Shown piece after piece: positions 12,662 to 23,545 of a stretch of DNA of 64,000 nucleotides. The notes under the pieces were generated by a model. The model saw nothing but the letters and a program-made list of their open reading frames with translations. It did no database searches and was not told the DNA's origin. Made by a program: the position numbers and the translations under genes. The stretch is from Chaenocephalus aceratus (taxonomy: Eukaryota; Chordata; Actinopteri; Perciformes; Channichthyidae), in assembly GCA_023974075.1 (NCBI GenBank), contig CM043796.1, positions 22,870,927-22,934,926 of the forward strand, given 5' to 3'. Within the stretch, counting starts at the first letter, position 1, and the number at the start of each line of letters is the position of its first letter.

Positions 12662-13391
12662 TTATAGACATTTACAAGTGCCCATAGTATCAACGAGCAT
12701 TTCATTTAGCCTAGCTTTAAAAACATGCAGAGGAATGAGATTGCTCAGTTTCAATTCTTGCTGAAGACTGTTCCAAGCAAGTGGAGCTGTGCACATAAAA
12801 GCTGTCTTACCTAATACAGTCCTTGCTCTTGGCACATCTAACAATACTACATCATGCGATCTCAGACAATAGCTGCTTGCAACTCTGTGTTATCAGAGAG
12901 CAGATATAATAAGGGAGTTTACCCAACAAAGCTTTATAAATAAACGTGTACCAATGACTGAGCCTCAATGTGATGGCAAACCTGCCTTGGCATACAGGGT
13001 ACAGTGATGAGTAAGTGCTTTACAATTTGTGTCAAATCTCAGTGCGCTGTGATAGGCGGCATCTAACTTGTTCAGGCAATAGGCAGGTGCATTCATATAC
13101 AACAAATCACCATAGTCCAGTCCTTTTCCTGGCTTCAAAAGAGAAACAGGACTTGTTTCTGAAAAAGAAACCTAGTCTAACCCTCAGCTTTTTAAGCAGG
13201 TTATTGACATGAAGTTTAAAAGTAAGACAATCATCAAGTCAGATACCAAGGTATTTATAACAGGTAACCACTTCAAGTACTTGTCCTTGCATAGTAACAA
13301 TATCCAAAACAGGCTCTGGTCTCAAAGTGAACACATTGGGACCTTTCAGAGAGGTAGTTCACAAACCACACCACTGCATGGCTGGATATGA
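12662..13391 (-). pseudogene. LINE RT C-terminal remnant
   Basis: Reading from 13391 down, the minus strand shows the KYLGI-type motif region, the LDAAYHSALRF region and the AAPLAWNSLQ end, matching 7087-8652 almost position by position. Several small deletions and stops break it into short frames; only the last 60 codons (12844-12662) are open. It corresponds to the RT thumb and C-terminal domain. A deletion of about 50 bases removes the segment before the DYGDL motif compared with the sister copy. Confidence 0.7.
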
Positions 13392-13445
13392 TACTGAGTA
13401 GCCTCTGCTGCACAACTCTGCTTATTATCTAAAATACTCGTAATG

Positions 13446-15074
13446 TCATTCACCACTTTCATTGTGGCAGTGATGGTTTAGCATAGTAGCCCTGTCCGAT
13501 ATAGTGCCAGATGCTGTGGTAAGGCACGGAGGTAGCTCATTACAGATCTCACCGGTGGATATCGAATGTATGGCTTTCCAACATTTCCTAGGATTATTTA
13601 GGTTTTCTGTGGTAACTGACAAATAGTACTTTGACTTTCCACTTTTGACATTTGAAGTGAAGCTATTTCGCAGCCATTCTACCTCTGAGCTTGATTGCCT
13701 AGCCTTTGCCCAGGCCTTGTTTCTCTGATGAAGGAGACTAGATAGTTCAGCAGAAAACCAAGGATTGTCTCGTCCCTTTACTCTACATTTACGCAGGGGT
13801 GCATGTCTATCAATGATCTCCATAAAACCAAGATAAAAATAAGACCATGCAGTTTGTACATCAGCACACAGATCGATTTTTACCAAATCAAACCCAAACA
13901 GATCATGAACAAAACCCTGCTCCACAAAATGTTTTATGTCTCTCTTAATAATAATACGAGGTTTAACCTTTTGAACCTTAGTGTCCCTAATTGTGGCTAC
14001 AACACAGTGATCACTCAGATCATTCGCAAATACTCCCACAGATAAGTATTTATAGGGAGCATTAGTTAAAATGAGATCAATTAGGGAGGATTTATTAGGG
14101 GACTTAATGTTAGGGCAAGTAGGACTGTCAACAATCTGAGTAACATTCAAAGAGATACAAAGGTTTTTAAAATCCTCTGATACTGCAGTTAACCAGTCCC
14201 AGTTTAAATCTCCAAGTAGCACTATTTCCTTGTAGTCTAGTTGCGATAAAAGATTTGCTAGCGAAGACAAGGAGTCCTTGCCAGCTGAGGGGGGTCTGTA
14301 ACAGCCCACCACCATGACCTGTTGCCCCTTTGCCACTTCTGTATTTAAGGCTAACAATTTGAATTGCTTACTGATAGATTTGGAAACCAATGTGGTTACA
14401 CTGAACTTATTCTTAACATAAATGGCAACGCCACCACCTTTATTAGGCCGGTCGGAACGATACACATTATAACCATTTAAGGCAATGTCAGAGGCCAAAA
14501 TAGATTTATTTAGCCATGTTTCTGATAAAACAATGACGTCAGCGTCAGTCAAGCTCGCCCAGATGCGGACAACATCTAGTTTACCTAACAGACTGCGCAC
14601 ATTCAAGTGGATGAAAACAAACCCAGACCTAGCTTTAAAATCAGCAGGAGTAGCGATCTGACTACTACTGCTTGGCGGACCAGGGTTATGTTGTACATTT
14701 CCTGACAGTAATAACAACAAAAAAACCAGGCATCTTTTCCTCTTAAACGACACACATACATTGTCATCTACTTTAGAAACACCAGAAAAGTCTGCGAGAG
14801 TGTGATTTGAGCTTAAGAAGCAGTCCTGAAGAACCATCATCGCAGGAAAACAAAAAAGACAAACATATTTTGTCGAGCAGATTTTCTGTGACAAGGTAAC
14901 CGGTAATTGTTTGTGCAACACATCCGAACCTTTGCAGGGGATGCCCACTGCGGGTGGCAGAACAGACCTGAATCCAGTAGACTTCTCAGAATGACTAGAG
15001 ATCTTCTCATAGTCCAAAACAGTTAACAGGCACAGTAGAATCACGATATGGGCCATTTTCCCAGACCAGCACAC
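13446..15074 (-). pseudogene. LINE ORF2 N-terminal half: leader, 2A-like motif, AP endonuclease
   Basis: A 542-codon frame. Residues 1-120 form a leader with a hydrophobic stretch near the start (VILLCLLTVL) and a second Leu-rich run (LVFLLLLLSG) that leads directly into a 2A-like NPGP motif at residues about 126-133. The AP endonuclease follows at about residues 150-370: LNVRS, LSETWL (Glu), KGGGVAIYV, GCYRPPS, LGDLNWDW, and NDLSDHC (terminal Asp-His). The linker to RT occupies about 370-530 and the frame stops at NESGE, before any RT motif. The endonuclease looks complete. Lacking RT, the protein could nick but not copy. This start is the first Met of the open frame; the region upstream is 5' UTR. 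Confidence 0.85.
14676..14708 (-). other. 2A-like sequence (LSGNVQHNPGP) in LINE ORF2
   Basis: The translated motif LSGNVQHNPGP follows a run of leucines. The 2A consensus ends in D-V/I-E-x-N-P-G-P and causes ribosome skipping between G and the last P. 2A-like motifs upstream of the endonuclease are established in several APE-type LINEs of animals. Here NPGP and the preceding Leu/Gly context are kept, but the usual Asp is Asn and Glu is Gln, so activity is doubtful. Confidence 0.6.
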
Positions 15075-15606
15075 AGTATCCGCGATGTTCCTGGAGCAAA
15101 ATCAGCACAGCAGCAAAGGACAGGCGAAAACAGCAGCGTGGAAGTGCTCCGGTCCCTCCATGGTATCCCCGGGGTGAAAGCAGGCCTCTGCAACAGCAGA
15201 ACCAGGACAGGTGGAAAGCAGGCCCCAGCCGTGGTAAAATCCTCCTCCGCACAGCAGCACACGCCCGGTGGAAGCAGGCCAAGCCCGAAGCGTGGATCCA
15301 CTCCGTCTCTCCGCGACGACTCCGGGGTAAAAACCTCTCCAGTACAGCCGTACTCTACAGGTGGGAGCAGGCCTCCGTAGATTGCAGATCGCAGATCACA
15401 GATCGCAGGCAGCAACAGGTGGAGCCGCTCCGTCTCTTCGCGACGAGCAGGCCTCCGTAAATCGCAGATCGCAGGCAGCAACAGGTGGAGCCGCTCCGTC
15501 TCTTCGCGACGTCTCCGGAGGAAAAACACCTCAGTACAGCCGTACTCGACAGGTGGGAGTAGGCCTCTGCAGATCGCAGACAACTAAAACTACTACTTGT
15601 ATTTAA
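15075..15606 (-). promoter_or_regulatory. CpG-rich 5' UTR of the LINE with tandem repeats
   Basis: GC- and CpG-rich DNA in AT-rich surroundings, immediately upstream of the ORF2 leader. A 66-bp unit (CGCAGGCAGCAACAGG...) starts at 15404 and again at 15470. A larger segment containing CAGTACAGCCGTACTC recurs at about 15318 and 15509. Repeated CpG-rich 5' UTRs usually act as internal promoters in LINEs. The minus-strand frame through it (15583-15041) is low-complexity and not taken as a gene. Confidence 0.6.
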
Positions 15607-17390
15607 GCAGGGATGACTAAAAGTTTGTAAGCAGGAGAGCTAGATGCTAAGAGATGCCAGATGCTAACAGGTAGTGCGAGCCTGTAGAAATAGTGACTGT
15701 CTCCAATGATCAGCATTGAAATATATGTTGTACTTTTTACAGTATTACGGCTTCCACAGATGACATTTTTGTATGGATTTTTTGTCAAAGCACTTAAGAT
15801 ATTCATTGCTATCGGGATGTTAAGAGCATTCCATGGAATATAACAAAAAGTGTATCTCGAGCCGGTTTCTGAAACTTACCTACCCCACCTTTAAGAAGTC
15901 AACTATTTTTAGCAAGCATACTGTAACATTTGAGTAAACTTGATTTGTTTTTGCCCTCAACTATTGGAATGCACATACTCAAACACTTCATGAATTAGTT
16001 AAAATGGTTTAAATGATCTGGATACACTGTGTGACTGTCTGACTTGTTTTTTGCCTATTTGGAATATTCTCAGATCTCTGGAATTACATGCGATATTTGA
16101 CAGAAATGATGTCTTGGAAAATAATACCCAAGTCTTAACAAACAGAATGTCATGTAATCATTATAAATAACTTGTAGCGCACAGCTTGTCATCCACTGTT
16201 TCATCATAAATGTTATCACTACTTTCATATTCTTCCCCCACATTCAGCCTTACTCACAAATAATGTAAAATGTTGTAAACTTCTTTGAAGATGAACTTAT
16301 TTTCATATTCATCCTGACCTTATTCTGTTATATTGACTGCTGTTGCTGTGTTCCAATTTGCAACCTCACTAGTTTCAAAACTCACATGCGGGGGTGAGTC
16401 TGGAGAGAAGAAAGGGGTGACATGACCATGTGTGGGCTGGCATTGAATATTTTGTGGAATGTGTGAGAGACACAGCAAGAGAGCAAAGACAGATATCTTA
16501 ATTTTTCATCTTTTTTTTTTATATAACCAACCTAGAAACTTTGATTTCAAAAAGAATGTGAGAGGAAAATATTAGCATGTGGTTGCCTAGATGGGTTGAC
16601 TTGGCATTGAGTCTTAAAGCAGAAGAGACAGAGATCTATATGTATGTATTTATACAGTGGGCATCAAGGCAGGCTGGCAGGGGCTGTTAAGAGCATCTGT
16701 TCTCAGTGTAATGAGCCCCCCCCCCCCCCCCCCTTCCTCTTACACACTCATCATCACCAGTGTTTAATTAGAGACATCCCACCCTGGTTGTTCCTGAGAC
16801 TGCTGACAGCAAGATAGGAAGGGCAGCCATGACACAAACGGAGACAGAATTGGGGCGTAGGTGACCTCTGTTTGAAGATGATCTCACAAACCACACAGAG
16901 ATGTACAGCTGAACACTCTTGTAACTTTAATGTATTATTTATTAGAATACAACTTGACAAGGCTGTCCAGTCTGTGTCTTGGAGAGGCATCCAAGCTAAA
17001 ACCAGTGTGCAACCTTGTTTGTGTGACATGTTTTTCGTTATATGTCACAATTTTTAGATATTTGGCTTTTTTGCTGAAAGGTGCTATGCAGACAATGGCT
17101 GATTATGTGGTAAATCTCAAAATGAAGACCTTTTTGAACATTAAAGCATGGGAACATTTTACGATAGAGGCACACAAGTCAAATATGAACATGAAAATGA
17201 GCATAGTAGGGCACCTTTTAAAATGTCTTAAGTACAGAACAGGTGTAATATCAATGATTTTCTCTGCATGATTGATTGTATTCTATTGAATCGGTTTTTG
17301 TCGTCTCAGTATGATGCATTGTCAAACCTCATTAAAAAGATAAATAGCTTTGTTATATTAAGCAGTTGCAGCTTTATAACCCTCTGGAGT
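15607..17390. other. No gene recognised
   Basis: AT-rich, with a run of 17 C residues at 16717-16733. Small ORFs near 16754-17271 lack any recognisable domain. Confidence 0.5.
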
Positions 17391-17620
17391 CGGTGGACGC
17401 GCCGGCGCGTCCAGGTGCGCATAATTTTACGTAATTAATCATATATTTTCGATTATAAGGAGTAGAAATATGATTCAGATATCCGCGGAATCACTGGAAG
17501 AGTAGCTTTCCAGTGGTATCTCCTGTCAGACTGTAACCAGGGCACAGCAGCCAATATGGCCGCTCAAAGCAGCTTGACTTTACACTGTGTGGGATTGGTG
17601 GATTCATGTGTCCGTCAAGG
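17376..17620. repeat. Repeat end with a perfect 20-bp palindrome (17394-17413)
   Basis: The block begins ACCCTCTGGAGTC and contains TGGACGCGCCGGCGCGTCCA, which equals its own reverse complement, a GC island in AT-rich DNA. The layout resembles the terminus of a DNA transposon, but no partner end was found before the LINE fragment that follows. The family is not assigned. Confidence 0.4.
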
Positions 17621-17624
17621 AAAT

Positions 17625-17822
17625 CTCGGCCGACTCTGAACAATGTGGTCTGGAAAACCCTTTCAGTTTTACTCCTTTTACTGTCAATGTTGTTCATGAA
17701 GCCTTATCTAAGCTAGATCCTAAGAAACCGGCTGGAGATAGCTGCAGATTGTATTGCTCTTCCTCTTACTACTCTTTTTAACCTCTCCCTCAGCACAGAT
17801 GCAATTCCAAAAGTATGGAAGT
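17625..17822 (+). pseudogene. LINE RT N-terminal fragment
   Basis: Short homology to the RT fingers region of CR1/L2-type LINEs: FTVNVVHEALSKLDPKKPAG, then after a frameshift NLSLSTDAIPKVWKS. In intact elements the KKPAGPD block and the IP..WK block lie this far apart. The fragment stops exactly where the DIRS terminal sequence CTATAGGTTAC begins, so a DIRS copy interrupts it or was joined to it. Confidence 0.65.
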
Positions 17823-19312
17823 CTATAGGTTACTTACGTAACCCCAGCACTCGGAGTAACATGAAGTGAGATGTCTCACTATGGGATGCGCCTCATCGCG
17901 GAGCAAACAAAAGCATCAATCTCATTACGCCAATCCTGATTGGCTGGTGATCTTGACGTCAACGTCAGGGAATCACCCCCTATAAGTAGCTTGCGCCACG
18001 ACGCATGCGTCATTCAAAATAAGCACCTCTTCTCGCTTCACCATAGCAAGGAGGGCCGTCTGGTGAGACATCTCACTTCATGTTACTCTGAGTACTGGGG
18101 TTACGTAAGTAACCTATAGTTCTCATTCATAACATTCCGTTCGATGTCTCACTATGAGAAATTGTAGCTCCAGTATTGCCAGACGAGCTTATCTCGAAAA
18201 TCACCAACCAACCAGAACTTAACAGGTAGAGTCCCGACTCAACAAGGTGCCCAGCACTGCTCGGGCCACGCTTGGAGACGTCTAGCCTGTAAAAGCGGAC
18301 AAAAGTGAGCGGCGAGGACCAGCTCGCCGCTGCACAGATGTCTTGGATGGAAACACCCTTGAACAAAGCCCAGGATGTAGCCAGGCCCCGAGTCGAGTGA
18401 GCCCGCAGACCCGAAGGTGCTTGCAAACTCTGACTCGTATAGGCCAAAGCAATTGCCTCCACAATCCAGTGGGAGAGCCGTTGCTTAGTAACAGGCTTGC
18501 CCTTGTGAGGGTTAGCCCAGGACACAAAGAGTTGGTCATTAAGACGAAGCTCCTTTGATCTGTCCATATATGTGCTAAAGCACGGACTGGACACAACAGA
18601 TCCTGCTGCTGTTCCCCGGAGGAAACCAGCGGCGGAGGAAATGCCTCAATGTCAATTGGGGTACACGAACCAACCACCTTTGGTGTAAAGGCAGGGTTGG
18701 GCTTCAACAACACTCTCGTTTGCCCTGGGGCGAACTGAGTGCATGAAGGATGTACAGACAGCGCATGAATATCACTGACCCGCTTGGCGGATGCCAGGGC
18801 CAGTAACAGCACTGTCTTGAGTGACAGATGTTTCATGTCAGCCCCTTCCAGGGGTTCAAATGGGGTCATTCTGAGCCCATTTAAAACCACTGCCAAGTCC
18901 CATAAGGGCACCAGTGACCTGGAGACAGGGAGGAGCCTGTGAGCTCCCTTCATAAAACGGCAGACCAAAGGATGTTGGCTAGCCGTCTTACCCTCAAAGC
19001 CCAGATGGCATGCAGCAATAGCAGCCAGGTACACCTTGATCGTGGAGAAAGCTCTGTGTTTATCGATCAAGTCCTGTAGAAATGATGAAATCACCCCGAC
19101 AGGACATTGAAAAGAGATGTGTCCTTCTTGAAGGCACCACTCCTCAAACACCCTCCACTTACAGTCGTAAAGAGATCTGGTGGAGGAAGCTCTCCCACTC
19201 TGAATAGTGTTTATCACCTTCTGAGGGAGTCCTACTGTATTCAGATTGTACCACTCACGGGTCAGGCCCATAGTGCCCCGCGCTCTGGGCGTGGGTGAAG
19301 GATCGCCCCCAG
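17822..19312 (-). mobile_element. 5'-truncated DIRS retrotransposon (copy A)
   Basis: Reverse-complement match of the 3' end of the DIRS element at 22773-27999. Left to right it contains the right terminal repeat (17822 to about 18065), the internal complementary region (about 18070-18160), and the tyrosine recombinase region (18165-19300). The homology ends in a G/C run near 19305-19315, next to an unrelated DNA-transposon end. gag, RT and RNase H are absent. Confidence 0.88.
18127..19300 (-). pseudogene. DIRS tyrosine recombinase (copy A), frameshifted
   Basis: The first frame (down to about 18560) covers the N-terminal core-binding part and the catalytic first Arg in SAKRVSDIHALS. After a frameshift near 18560-18590 the second frame carries the C-terminal box: AHSTRG (His-x-x-Arg, 18388-18399) and the nucleophile Tyr in FYRLD (codon 18289-18291). 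DIRS elements use this recombinase in place of a DDE integrase to insert circular DNA without target duplication. Copy A retains about 30 residues near the N-terminus (RASSTRSLYDCKWRVFEEW...) that copy B has lost. A single frameshift is the main visible defect. Confidence 0.85.
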
Positions 19313-19616
19313 ACCCCCCCAATAAAGCAAAACTGCACGTTTCAGAGTGGCCTTTTATTGTGGCCATTCTAAGGCACACCTGTGCAATAATCATGCTGTC
19401 TAATCAGCATCTTGATATGCCACACCTGTGAGGTGGGATGGATTATCTCGGCAAAGGAAAAGTGCTCACTATCACAGATTTTTTCAGATTTGTGAACAAT
19501 ATTTGAGAGAAATGGTTATTTTGTGTATATAGAAAATGTTTTAGATCTTTGAGTTCATCTCATGAAAAATGGGAGCAAAAGCAAAAGGGTTGCGTTTATA
19601 TTTTTGTTCAGTATAT
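19313..19616. mobile_element. Terminal fragment of a fish DNA transposon
   Basis: Starts near AATAAAGCAAAACTGCACG and ends GCGTTTATATTTTTGTTCAG. From memory it resembles a widespread fish DNA-transposon end, carrying GGTGTGGCATATCAAG-like (reverse) and TTATCTCGGCAAAGGA-like blocks. No transposase is present. I cannot name the superfamily with confidence. Confidence 0.5.
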
Positions 19617-20965
19617 TGATTTCAGATTATTTTTTCATAAATTATTTTCCAGGTGTCAGAGAAGGAAGAGGCTGGACAAATTCTTCAGCGGGAAATCGCA
19701 ATCTTCGTCATCAGATTAATATAACCATGAGGGTCCTACTGTTTAAAACCATTGGTCGCTTGTTTAAACTAACCAGCCCATGGAGAAAATATATCTAGGC
19801 AATTCAACATCACAGCTTTAAACTGTGCCTCTTAAACACTGGTCCACTTCCTGTTTGACTGACTTACAGATTTACAAAAGTTTTATTTCAAACATTTTCA
19901 CAAAAGGACCCCTAAACCGACACAAATTAACCAGGGTACTCATATTTCATAGAAGATAGTGTAAACAAATCCATAGTTCATGCATTTTGTTAATGTGTTA
20001 CTTATGGATGGAAATGTAGTACAAAATATGATTATCTATTTTTAGTTAAAAACCCCTCAAGACCCCGACCAGACCCCAAGGACCCGCTTAGAGAACCGCT
20101 AAAATTGTTTTCATCACACAAAATTAATAAATACTTTTGGTTCCAAATGTTCATTAGGATATTGAAATAAAAAAAAAGTAATTCAAATCATTTTGTGTTA
20201 AAAAACCCCGATAAAACCTTGAAAAAAAACCTGCATTTTTCCCACAATTGTATTTGTATTACTTGCACTATTTTAACTATGTAATCTTTTTTATTATGTT
20301 GCACCGTTGGAGGAGCCTGTGACCTAAGATTGTCATTGACATATCTACACTGTAGCTACCGGTATGTACAAATGGCAATAAAAGCCTTGAATCTTGAAAC
20401 AATCTTTGGTTTTTTCCTAAACATGTTTTAAGCCCCTAAGAACCTTGTTTACTGTGGTGATCAGAATTCAATTAGAGTCCACTTCTTTGTGATTTGTGGA
20501 CAAAAACTCTGAGCTGAAATCAGTTTAGAAAACAATTGGATTAGGAGATAGTAATTTAAAAAAGAAAATATGGACATACTTCTGGTATATATAAAAGATG
20601 TTCTGGTCCATGGTTCTTAACCTGATTTAACAACTCACCTCTATTTCATATATCATCCAATTTGACAAGCAGCAGAATTGGTAGTTTGATCATTCTCTTT
20701 AAGATTGACCCCTTGACCTCTCAGACATCCCCTGTGCCTGGCCCTGCCTCGCTCCTGGAGGACAGTTAAAGAGATGCTGAGTCAGGCTGCCGGTTGAGAT
20801 GACAAATGTTTCTTCATCGATGTGCAGACAGGAACTGGATTTGAGGGTGTATTTGTGTGTGTCAGTGTGTGGTGGTAAACCTGTGTGAATATGTCAGTCT
20901 GTCCACATTATGACATTTAGCTTAAAAAAATGGGTAATTCAAAACATATTTCGTATGATTCACAT
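19617..20965. other. No gene recognised
   Basis: AT-rich DNA. AATAAAAGCC-type sequence near 20380-20400 could be a degraded retroelement 3' end but is not enough to call. Confidence 0.45.
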
Positions 20966-21258
20966 TTTCAGGTTCATATTTGTATGTGGTGCCTCACTGT
21001 GACACGTTGACATGCTTTAATGTCAAAAAAGTGCTTTCATTTTCGCATACTTCCTGTGTGCAGCAGCAGCAGCTCTTTTCACCCTCTGTCTGAAACCAGA
21101 GCCCATAGTGTTACATTGTTATGTCACTATGAGATGGAAGTAAACAAAGTAGTCCAGTGGGGGCATTTTAGGCAGTTGGAAGAAAAACTTTTTTTGTTCA
21201 TTTACATGCTCAAAAACCTATATGACATAGGAAAGGGAAAACCCCAAATAGCATAACA
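20966..21258. mobile_element. MITE-like repeat, family M, copy 1
   Basis: Contains the family hallmarks CAGGTTCATATTTGTATG, a CTTTTCACCCTCTGTCTG block and a terminal GGGAAAACCCCAAATAGCAT. The same ordered blocks recur at 46201-46620, 52230-52446 and (right half) 63690-63929. It has no coding capacity. Confidence 0.6.
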
Positions 21259-21697
21259 GTTCTTTTTCATAACATTGCAGTTGTCAATTGTAGTGCAGTA
21301 TGAGCTATAATCCATCCATATAATTGTTCCTACAAGTTATTTTGATTGTTGTGAAACTACATAGACATTTTAAAGTTTTTACACATTTTGATTGATTGCA
21401 AACCACAAAAGAGAAGGTCTTGAGAAAAAAGAGTCAAATTCTGACTGTCTGAGTACTTGCTAACCATCGTCCACATGGATGAACGCTCAAGAGATAAATC
21501 AAAGCACCATTGAGATTTTAAAGAATCCGAGGACCAGTCCAGGACATTCCAAAAAATATCAACAGAATCTCAATATTTAATTTTCAACAGCATTATAGAT
21601 TTATAAGAAAAGCTTATTTTTAAGCGGCAATACAACCAAGCACTAACCAGAATCTGAATTTAAAAGGAAACAACATTGGGTACTTCTTCGGCCTATC

Positions 21698-21842
21698 ATA
21701 ATAATAATAATAATAATAATAATAATGGATTACATTTTTTAATTAGAGCGCTTTTACAGGTGCTCAAAGCGCTTTACAATTACATATTACACATATTAGA
21801 CATGTAAATGTCAATACTGTGGACATTACCCACAGGAGCAAA
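21698..21842 (-). repeat. 3' tail of a non-LTR/SINE element with (AAT)n
   Basis: An AAT microsatellite (21698-21726) followed by GGATTACATTTTTTAATTAGAGCGCTTTTACAGGTGCTCAAAGCGCTTTACA-type sequence (only blocks cited). This combination is typical of a dispersed fish retroelement tail, here reversed so that the trinucleotide tail is at the left. Confidence 0.5.
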
Positions 21843-22772
21843 TGCGGGTAGAGCGTCTCGAAAACCTCCCCTAATAGTGGAAAATATTTTTAAGTTACAA
21901 AAGCTGTGCTCCAGACAACCTTTTGATGCCACTTTCTGCCTTGCGAGCCGAGGCAACAAGTCTTTAGCTACTAAAAAGTCGAGATCGAGGGAGGGTTAAC
22001 ACTTTTTAAAAGTTTGTTCTCTTTTTCTTGGGGTTACAACAGAGAGGAGGGTTGCAGTTGAGACTCCTAAATGTCACTGTAGCAAGTGGAACTATCTGTG
22101 GGACTGGATGGCGGCGTTTTATGTGACAAGGTATTAAAACAAACACTGATAACTCCCTGATGATCAACAAGTTATTCCCAGATGGCTGTGAAGCAGGGAA
22201 GGGCTCCATCACAATGTAGAGCACAGTTAAATGTCCCTATGTGCATAAATAATGGAGACAATTCATTATAGGCTGTCTAGTTTAGACACTTAGACTCAGT
22301 AACTAATAGTGTGATGAGGAAAAATATGAATGTGTGGTGAATAGACATTTATGTTGTTTATTTACATAAGGGTTTGTCTGTATTCACATTTGACAATACA
22401 ACATTGTATTTCTTAAAAGTTAACGAAATACGATCACATACAAATTAATTTAGACATGTAAATTCCCTTTGAAGGAAGTAACCACATTAAAATAGTTTAT
22501 CAAGTACCAAGAGCTTTGATGTATTATCGTATTTCATTGCAGCCATCTGATTTATTTGACATTTTCTATTTGACATAAGGACTGTGTTGCTCTGTTTCCT
22601 ATTATTGGAACGCCTACTTAGTTGCAAACAAACCAATTTAGCAATTACAGTGTAAAGGTAGCTGAATTTAAAAAACTTGCTTTGCCAGTGTATATTTGTG
22701 TTATATGCCAATTAGTACCAAGGAACCCTTGTTGGTCCAATAAAAGGAATCAAGAGAACAAGAAGCATGAAA
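21843..22772. other. No gene recognised
   Basis: Short ORFs only. Sequence just before 22773 shows no duplicated target at the DIRS edges, which is expected for DIRS elements. Confidence 0.45.
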
Positions 22773-22965
22773 GTTCTCATTCATAACACTCCGTTCGATG
22801 TCTCACTATGGGATGCGCCTCATCGCGGAGCAAACAGAAGCATCAATCTCATTACGCCAATCCTGATTGGCTGGTGATCTTGACGTCAGCGTCAGGGGAA
22901 ATCACCCCCTATAAGTAGCATGCGCCTCAACGCATGCGTCATTCAAACACCTCTTCTCGCTTCAG
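22773..22965 (+). repeat. Left inverted terminal repeat of DIRS copy B
   Basis: From GTTCTCATTCATAAC to CTTCTCGCTTC. Apart from the outermost 45 or so bases it is the reverse complement of the right ITR (27779-27999). The outer bases instead match, in reverse complement, the first half of the internal complementary region. Confidence 0.88.
22858..22915 (+). promoter_or_regulatory. Promoter-like motif cluster in DIRS ITR
   Basis: An inverted CCAAT pair (CCAATCCTGATTGG), a perfect CRE (TGACGTCA, 22881-22888) and a TATAAG box (22910-22915) lie in this order, with spacing suited to a Pol II promoter driving the DIRS transcript. Because the repeat is inverted, the right ITR carries the same cluster facing inward on the other strand. 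Function is inferred. Confidence 0.5.
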
Positions 22966-23441
22966 AGCACATCTCACAGTAGCCGGGCAAGCTTCACTGT
23001 CCACAGACTGAACCCAAATACCCATTTCGGTCGACGGGCGCTCTCCGGCTACTCCTTCTGCTTCGCAGGAAGACGGTAGTACTAACGCTGTTAGTACTTA
23101 AAATCGACCTCGCCCTTCTCTACGAGAAAGTAAGGTAGGTCCGATTTTTTCAAGCTAGCAGCACACCTGTTGCTAGCTAGCTCCCTCTCTACCGACACCA
23201 TGGTAGCGAGGAAGTTTTTCTTTTCTCTTCCCCACGGAGGGGAAAATGATTAAAAAAGGACCATACTGCCACACCAGTCAGTATTCTCCGGGATTAAAAG
23301 ACCCACACCGTCCTTTTTTCTCCGGATTAAGGACAAGGTGGTAATACCTTTTTTCCCGTCCCACCTGTCGAGAGCGGGCCCTCACCACGTCACGAGGCGA
23401 CAAAGATGGACGCCCCTCTCCCTCACACCAGAGGAGTCAGG

Positions 23442-23545
23442 GACTCGGTGGCTCGACTCGGTGGCTCGACTCGGTGGCTCGACTCGGTGGCTCGACTCGG
23501 TGGCTCGACTCGGTGGCTCGACTCGGTGGCTCGACTCGGTGGCTC
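23442..23545 (+). repeat. 13-bp minisatellite within gag
   Basis: Eight perfect tandem copies of GACTCGGTGGCTC, followed by a degenerate ninth. The unit has no stop in any plus-strand frame. Because 13 is not a multiple of 3, it encodes a 13-residue repeat (RWLDSVARLGGST) through all three phases. Confidence 0.95.

Larger units (their letters stand above)
12504..15606 (-). mobile_element. CR1/Rex1-like LINE, both ends present, RT core deleted
   Basis: Minus-strand copy of the LINE family seen at 7035-8819. The 3' end at 12504 is a TGAAA-type tandem tail. The 5' end is near 15606, after a GC- and CpG-rich 5' UTR with tandem repeats. Between the endonuclease frame (ending 13446) and the RT C-terminal part (from about 13391) only a few scraps remain, including a VVNDI..LDNKQ segment that precedes RT motif A. 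The YADD catalytic core is gone. The element therefore has complete-looking ends but no functional RT. Confidence 0.8.

Noticed and set aside
15041..15583. 180-codon minus-strand frame in the LINE 5' UTR
   Set aside because: Low-complexity translation of tandem CpG-rich repeats; no ORF1-type domain recognised.
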